64,000 bases of DNA from Toxotes chatareus. Its lineage: Eukaryota; Chordata; Actinopteri; Toxotidae. The DNA is taken from assembly GCA_016801885.1 (NCBI GenBank), contig CM028895.1, positions 19,178,001 to 19,242,000 on the forward strand, in the 5' to 3' direction. Below are positions 50,001-59,000 of the stretch, piece after piece; within the stretch, counting starts at the first letter, position 1; every line of letters begins with the position of its first letter. Under the pieces are notes generated by a model. The model had not been told where the DNA came from and did not search any database. It was given only the letters and a program-made list of their open reading frames with translations. The position numbers and the translations under genes are program-made.

Positions 50001-53000
50001 CTGCAGGAGACAGTATGTAGATGAGACAATGAAAGAAGGAAAAAAAAAAGCACAGCTGTCAATCTCACCCGATTCTTTCATCTCACAAAGCTCCAGTGAG
50101 TAATGCTCACAGAGCCCCCCCCCCACACACACACACACAGACCGCAATGCACGACTGTGTTATCCAGAACTAACCTCTGCCAAATCTACAACCACGACCC
50201 ATTTTACAGACCTCTGGAATGAAGCAAAAACAAACACTCTGAACGAGGATGCTCTCTGGCAAACATAATCCAGGTCACGTTCAGTCAAAGTGCTGGAAAT
50301 GAATATGAAAATGTTTTACACTGCAAATCTGAAATGTATCTAATGTATCTAAGAAGGTCCGTTAAGTTCTGAGAACACTAACTCTAAAGACTGCTTTTAA
50401 ACTGTCTGTAGTGACCTAAAGAGCATGCTTTTAAGAGAGCCTTAGCTAACATGTTAGCAAACGGTTCCAGCAGACACAGAACAACATTACCCACTCCCCA
50501 TTTGTTGGTTTTATCAGCAGCTGCTGAGTTGATAAGGGTCTAATTTAAGGGGCTCGGAAACCAAAACAATGAGTTAAAAGAGGCTAAAAAGCTCAGCAGA
50601 GCCGAGAGGGACTGCAAAGTTGGATATTTTTCCTCGTGAATTTGTCACCACAACCAAGTGATGTTGCCGTTTTCCTTTGTGTGATAAGAGAAACGTTCCC
50701 TCTCCTGCTAACATGCTAACACTCGTTATGCTGCAAACAATCCCTCTGCACCACCAGATGAAATACCACTGCCAGCAGGAAACAGCGATCAAAGTTTCGC
50801 TATTGATTTGGGATTGCTGCTCTGCGCGTGTTTGCAAGTGTGCGTGTGTGTTTGTGTTTCTGTGTGTGTTGTCCAGCAGGGGGAATTTCCTGCTCTCGGG
50901 CACCTCCGGAATGCAACCCTGCATGGCCTTTTATTACCCTTGGAAGTCCTTTTAACTCCTTCAGCAGGAAATGAAACACTCGAATGGCTCTATTGCAAAG
51001 TGCCGGAGCCATTTGCAGCCGGGGCCGTGAGATTCCCGAGCATGTGTTCCATATAAAGAGAGGCTCTGGGAGTCACAGGTGCATGCTGACATGGTGAGTG
51101 TGGTATGCGTGTGCGCACCTCTGCATTAATGTGCGTGAGAGAACGGACGGAGCACAATCGAGTGAGCAGATAAAGAGAGAAGGAAAGAAAGTATTTTGGT
51201 GTTTACTGAGTCCTTACAGTCACCCGTGGGCTGAAAACGGAGAGAGCTGCTGCATTCCACAGACACACACACACACACACACACCAACTTTAAATATGGA
51301 AGCTGAAGTTTTTCAGTTACAATTGGTCAGGGAGGCAAAGAAGGACAATGACTGGTAAATTGCCTGTGATTCATTGTTGGCTGCAGAGCTGCAAGTAACA
51401 ATGGCTTTCATTATCGATTAACCATGAATTACTTTCCCGATTACTAGATTAATCATTTAGTCCATAAAACGTTAGCAAAAAGATTTATAACATAAATTTT
51501 AGTTCAGTCAGCCAAGACGTCTTTAAAAACTGCTTTTGTGCGGCTAACAGTTACAAGATATTTAATTCACAACAATAGACAAAATCAGCACTGAGTAGCT
51601 TAAACTAGTGAATGTTTGACATTTTGCTTGACAAATTACTTAAATGATTAATACATTATCAAATCCAATAGCAGTTCTTTTGATGATCATGTAATTGTTT
51701 CCACAGGCTCACAATGACTCTGTGTTCTACAGCTCTATATTTATCTCCATCCTACGCAAGAGCACATTTATGTTTATTACTTTTTTTTTTTTTTAACCCA
51801 GACACTGAGAAAACCTCATCTACTGAAAACCTCATCTGCTGATGACCTTTAGATGTAGCTGGAAGAGCTGGAAAAAAAGCCAGGGAGGCGAGTTATTTTC
51901 CTTGATTGTGTTTTTTTGTTTTTTTTTTGTTTTTTTTGTCAAACTAACTTTTCCAAAGATGAGAGCAAACTCTCAAGCTCAAATCAATAAGAATATTTCC
52001 CATATAGTGTATATCACATTATGTATTATATATGCAAATACACATATATGGAATAATCAAACTGATGTAGAAAGCAAAGAGCTGCCATCCACTGTCGTCC
52101 GTTAATCAGACAAAATGTGGGTGAAACTTCGCTAATGCAGCTTCTGAACCTGGATTCATTCATTTGAACGACCCATTTTCAGAACAATAACATGACGAGA
52201 TCATATCATCACAAAACTGCAGCTATTGTAGCCACAAGTGGCAATTAAAGGGTAATGGCACATTTGACTTCCTTTCATTTCCCAAGATTCCTCTTCAGTC
52301 GGTCACTTCAGACAATCAGCCTATTTAATAAGTGGAACAGCAGCAAAGGTAGAGACAAGTTCTAAAGTCATGGAACTTGTCTTAGTGTTTTCAGTCACAC
52401 CACAACAATGCTAGCTAACACAACTAAGACGTACCATAAGCTACTGTTCATACGAGACCATGCTAGGCTGTGCAGCAACAAAATTCCTTGTGTGCGTTTT
52501 ATTGCTTATGTATTGCTCTCACAGCAAAAAAAAAAAAAAAAAAAAAGTCAGTCATCAACATTTAAGGAAAGAGGATGAATAATCAGGAGCATCACTATGC
52601 TACAATGTGGCCTTTGTTGCTCAGCTTGGGAACACTGTGCTCTGATGCTTCATAGCGCTGCTAAATATGTATATTCTCATCGCAGCTCTTTTGTTCTCAG
52701 GTCACACTGTTATTTGTCCCACGCTTCATCTGCTGCACCAGACTGACTACCTCAATTAGTGGCACTCACTGAGAGACATTAATAAGTGTCCAACAAACCT
52801 GAGATGGAATACATTAGAGTTCCATTTTTGTCCACAGTGACAATTCTCATCAGCTCAGGTCTGTAATTTCATACTCTCCGCTCGTGATCTGTCACCCTGT
52901 GGTGGTGGCATGGAGACGGCCCAGGCGCTCATGCCTTAGTCTGCTCATGTACAGTTATCATATACATGGAAAATACAATCCAAATACAGGCAGAAGCAAG

Positions 53001-56000
53001 TTTAGCTGATGCTTCTTCACACGGTGAGTTCATGTAAATGCATTAAAGGGTCAGTTCAGCCATTTAAAAAAAAAAAAAGAACATATTTAATCAAAATGTT
53101 TTAGCACTAAAACTGAAAATCCATACGCCCCCTTTATACTGAAGAGACAGAAGTCTATCTCAAGGACAGATGAAAACCAAAACTATCTGTATAGATAGAT
53201 ACCACTATTGCTCATTTATCATTAGTGTCTTTTTCACCACTGTATCAATAAGTAACAGAGCTCTGACCATAATTAGGGAGGAGAACGACACAGGCTGAAC
53301 ACGGCTGTAACATTCTCCCTTCAGAGCAGTTTATTTAGCTCCCTCTCACAGAAGGATCAGAATAATCTGAGCCTCTCTGATACTTTGATAACTTTGCTGG
53401 CTCATCACTTTTGGCTCCTCACTTCACTCAGATTGACCTGCAGTGCTGAGCAAATTAACAGTTACATATTTTTTCTTAAAGACACAGGCTGCTCTGAGAA
53501 GGTGACTTCCAGTGTTCAACTGTCACTCCTAGCACTCGGCCCGCCTGTCACCGACATGTAAACATGCAGCAGAGTCTAGTCAACATTCTTCACTGTCTGA
53601 GCTTCCTGTTTTATTCCAGCAGATAAATCCTTATTTGTTTACAGAGGGGTTTAAGATAACATAAAATGCACACACACACACACACGCACACCAATTTAAT
53701 ATCCTGAAAATGTTGATACGTGCAACAATGCTCGGAGAAACTTGTTTAGTGGCCAACTTCTGCAAAGAATGAGTTGTCAACGTCTCGGCTGGAAAAAAAA
53801 AAAAAGAGAGAGCGTCTGACGTCTGGGAGAGAAAAAGAAATGCTATCTCCAGAAAGGTGAGGGTCTGACTGAAAAGTTTGAGCTGCTCTGTGGAAGGTAA
53901 ACAGCAGATTGACTGCCAAAAAAAACATTGCCTCCGTCTCTTTCTGCTGCCTCACAGAGGTCTGAATAATTAAAGCCGTGTCTGTGTCTGTTCTGGGGGA
54001 AACACAGCCTATTGGATGGAGCTGAATGCGAATCAGCACTCCCTTTTCTACTTGCACCTATTCCCGGCGGAGCCAAAAAAACACATCAGAATGCTGCAAC
54101 TTTTCCGACAGTTCTCCAAATGAAATAATCTCGCTCTCTACAAATGTTCCAAATTAATAATGTTGCATCCACAAACACAAACAAACTGGGACAGAGACGA
54201 GAGTTTTCTGGAGGAAGAAAGAAAAATAAGCCACAGAAAATACAGAAGAGTCAAAGACAAACAATTAATAGTTAAAGGAATTATAGTGATAACACTTATA
54301 CTATGACTACAAATAATAAATGCTGTTATTATTCTACATGGCCTCAGCTTCAGTGTTAACTCTCTCTCTCTGCGTTAAACCTGCTATTTGAGAGAATATT
54401 TCAGTTGCCCAACCAGTAAAACCACCTGTTATTTAGCTGCTGGAACAAAGGAACAAAGAGCTGAGGATATTTCTGGGTATGTGAGCGTCTGAACTGCACG
54501 TCTTCAATCTTAAAACCATTTCTGCTGATGTCTTGGTTTTCCTTTGGTTCACAACTAAATGCTGACTCCCCCTTTTTTGGGGGGATTCTCTGTGATATTT
54601 ATTCTCTTGTTGCAGGGCTCCAGTATTGACACATCTGCATTTGCTATTTTCTATCATTTACTAAAATAGGTAAATTATTGATTTGTTCTGGTGCTAGTAT
54701 TGTCTTGACTTGAAAATACCCAGATCTGGTCTTGGGAGCTGACTACAGTTTTGCTGAGTCTCTGACTGGGTCTTCAAGTTAAGTCTTTTTTTGTCCAACT
54801 CCAATGTGATGTAGATGGCTAAAGCTACATTTTGAAAAATAAAAATCTCCAACTATAGAATAAAAAAAACCTTTTACAATCCAGCTGCAGATTCATTTAA
54901 AATTCACTAATCATATTCTTACTCCCAAGAACAGTGAAGCCTTTTTATTGAAAACTATCAGTGACCTTTCTTCTAAAGATGCTGTCAAACCAAAACGTCA
55001 ACTTTAACCAAAACTTCTCATAAACGGCGGTTTTACAGAGCCTTTTCATCAGAAAAGCCAGAAAAAAAATGAAGCACATAAACACTGAATTCTTGGAAGG
55101 ATTAAGACATTAAAAAAAATGGTTCATTTTAAGTATGAGACTGGTTTTATTCTTTATTTTCTAACAAATCCAAACCACTTGGTTATTATGTAAAGCTCAC
55201 AGATACAGTTTCATTTTCAAAAAAGGCTCAATTTCCTAAAACCAGACTATTTTTTAGCAAATGTTACTCAGTCAGGGTGAAGTCGTACATTTGTTGGGGA
55301 CTATTTTAAGCCGCAGACTAACAGACATTTAGTGCTCGAGTTAGTATCCGTACAAAGTGTAGTCGACACAACAAAGGAACATGTCACTGAGAGCAACAGT
55401 GTGGCTCGTTGATGCGTTATTAATAGTTTATGGGCAACAATAGAGCTCTATGGCACAGAGGAATAAGACATATCACTGGATAAACACACAATACTTGTTT
55501 AGTATGAGATATTTATTGTTGCTTTTTGTCCTTTTATGGGTTTTGTTGACAGTAAGAAAAACACTGAATATCAGCAGCCTATCCGCAGCCCTCTAAACTC
55601 ATATTTAGCCCATTCTTGACTACAGCCCTGCGTGGATGTGTCTGCCTGTGTCCTTTCCAAGTGCAGTGAAACAGCCCGTTGCTCCGACAGGCTGCCTGCG
55701 CCAAGAGAAAGGACTGTCCAATGGCTGCGATAGGGACCAAGTGAAGGGGAAAGAGGCAACGCCAGCTTCTATGAGGGAGGACTCATTCAAGCACAGCAGA
55801 TTCGGGGGGGATTTAGGGAGCTCGTCTGCCAGCAATAAAAGGCTGAAACAGGATACTCGGTGAGATTAATTACCTAGATAGGCCATGATAATGCCATTTA
55901 AATGGGAAAGTAATTAAAGTGCACCTTCCATGAAAATTATTCATTGCTGACGGATTGGGTGACAGACAAATCAGGAGGCATTTACAGAAAAGCTACAGGT

Positions 56001-59000
56001 TAAGTGCTCCGAGCTGCTGCTCTGAGACCACCGCAGTTTTATTGCAGCTGTTGAATCTTACTGCTTTGCCCAGCTCTCATCAAATTACTGCAAGCATGTG
56101 GAGCGGGGAAGGGGAGGGGAGGGGATGGGAGGGGAGGGAGGAGGGGGGTGTGTGTGTGAAAAGAATGGGCTCCCAGGTAACGTAAAACCGGGGACAAATG
56201 CTACAAAGGAGGATCCGCTTAACTAGAAAATTACACTGGCTGGCGCTGGTCAGTGGGGACTCCTCAGAATCAATCAATCCTTCTGTTTAAGGCCACCATG
56301 GCAGATTAGAACACAAAAAGGGATAAATCAATGGTCTTTTGTTCCCCAAGTGTTACTTTCACAAATGCACTGAATAATATCCATTTAGTGACGATAAAGT
56401 GTCGATAAAGCGGCCGTATAGATTACCACTTAGGAGCTGGGTTATCAGCTTACATTAATATCTTCATGATCACTGCTCTGTGGTTGAGGTAAATAATTAT
56501 CAAACAATGCAACTAACTCTGCTGTTTTCCTGTCTGAACCTCAAACAGTCAACTGCTGGACGACAGGCTAAACAGGAATATTTACCTGTCACGCAGTGAA
56601 AGGGCACAGACGATCAAACTAAAATGCTCGGTTTACATTCTTGTGCACCTTGATTTTTTTATTTTTTTTACTGAAGGGAATAGCCTGTTGTTCTATTTGA
56701 ATGTGTAAGTAGGTTTGCTCTTGAGGGGGACTCTAACATCATCCCGCATTCACAATGTTGCACAACAAATGAAGCAGAGAGCGGCTAAAAAAAAAAAAAA
56801 AACACACACAGAAGACAACTCAGTTTGCTGATTTCCAAATTCCTCCAGCCTTAAAATGTGTGAGACTTGTATCTGACAAAAAGGCTGGTTTTGAATTGAA
56901 TATCAGGACTCTGTCTAATAAAAGTGATGGCAGTTTAACATGTTTGCCTGAACATCTGAAGTCGTTGCTGCTGCTTTCAGTAAATGAAGATGGTTCAGGC
57001 CAGTGAGTGAAATCTGAGCCAATATAGATGCTGCATTCATAACTATGGTTCTTTGAGCTCTGGACGACCATCAGTTGTATTTTGGCATTCAAATGTCTAA
57101 AATGCTTCGGTTTAAACTGGGTGAGTGTTTGGGGAACACTGGAGCAATAATCCCACAGAGCTATGGGAGGGGTGGGAGTGTCAGCGGTTGTGCTGTAGCA
57201 TGGGGGCGGGCGCGGTTTGGTGCAGTGGTGGTGTGTGCCAGCGTTTGAATGCATTTTTTGAATACGTGAAGGGGGCGTGTTCAAGTTAAAATGGGGTGTT
57301 AAGCAGCTCTTTAAGGTTTTGATGGTAAACACATTATCATAGAACATTCTTCTGTGGGTACTAGGGGCAAATTATTGTGCAAACATTGTGGCTTTTTTTT
57401 TCCATAAACGTCCTTCAATGGTGAACAGTTACATTATGGAAACCTTTATCTGAACGACAGATTGACTGATGTACACAGACACTAATCTAAAATTTCAAAA
57501 CATGTCTTTATATTATCCGATTTTTTTTTTTTTTTTTTAATGACAGCCATAGCATTCTTGGCATTCAGAGACGTTCCCAGTCAAACTCACCACAGTCTAA
57601 ATAATGCATCTGGCTACATCTGACTACACCCCACCTCCCAACATCACCACCACCACCACCGTTTTCTGCTCTGACTCATCCATGGAGTCTGTGAATACTT
57701 TGGAGCACAGATCAACTATTTTAAAAGTTGCTATCTGAGTGTACCAGGCTTTGTGCTGCTGGCCGACACAAGCAAGTCAACATTAAAATCAATTTCCACA
57801 GGCTCTTCCTTTCACTCATTATACTGTTTATACATGTTGCTGATCGCACCTAAACCCCGTTTCACCGGTCTCAAGTTGAATGTGTGCACACAGGAGGTAC
57901 ACACACACAGACACACACAACACAGGTCCTGTTGCCTTTCCCATAACCAATTTCAAATCCTATTTCCATAGTGATTTTTTCTGGCTCTGAGATGTGAACA
58001 CCCGATTGAATAAATATTAATGGTTATTCTATGAGCAGTGCCCACTCACAAGTGTGCTGGAAGAACAAAAGGCCTTGTTTACAAGTGCGCTTGAAGAAAG
58101 CTAAAGCGCGGAGGGCCCTCAGAGGGTGGCTCTGTGGCACTGTTGACTCACAATGGAGTGCTGATTGAAACACACTTAACTTAAAGCATATGGCACCCAC
58201 AAAAACAGCAAAAATCCTCGTGATGTGACGAATTTCTATTTCACCGGTGTGAGGATGGAGAAATCAAGCTCACGAACTCACAGCTTCTACTTAAACTCGT
58301 TTAAGACAGAGCTGAGAGGTAATTAGGTTTCTGAGAACAATAAGCACTCAGCACCTTGTGTAGCTCCAGCCTCACTCCAGACATTTCCTTTAGTGTAATT
58401 AGGGGGGGTGTGAATTCCTCATCAGATGGATCACCATCTGCATTTACACAGTGCGTGTTCATTCCCTCAATCCCCAGCTACGAGCCTATGTTCACGCTGA
58501 TTATCATGCAGGAGGTGGAGATGGGAGGGATGGAGGAGAGGGCTTCTCTTTTTTAAGGTTCTTTCTGTGCTATGGGGCTCCAGTGCCTCACCACGCAAAG
58601 GTTAATCAATTCTGAATGATGAGCCATAAAAGCTTTAATAATGCAGTCATTCTCTAATGAGTGGTCCTGCATGCTTACTCAGGAAGGAGCGTTTGTTTTA
58701 GGAAGCGCCAACCTTCCAATTACAAAGCGCTCAAGCATTCCGCAACAGCCCAGAGAGCACTGGACACGATGATGGTCCAGTGAGCAGGACAATGAGCCCT
58801 GCAGCGTGGAGCTAATGTCGGCTCAAGATGGGAAAGAAGAGAGACCCATCGCACAGCCATCAATATCAACCTAATGCTGATTATTGACCTACCACAAAAC
58901 TTCATAGAGGGGAAGCTGGGGTGGATGGATGGACGTAACAACAAAGCAGCTTCTCACTGCCTGATTCTGGCTAACAGTCAACACTAGTTTCTTTTAACCA

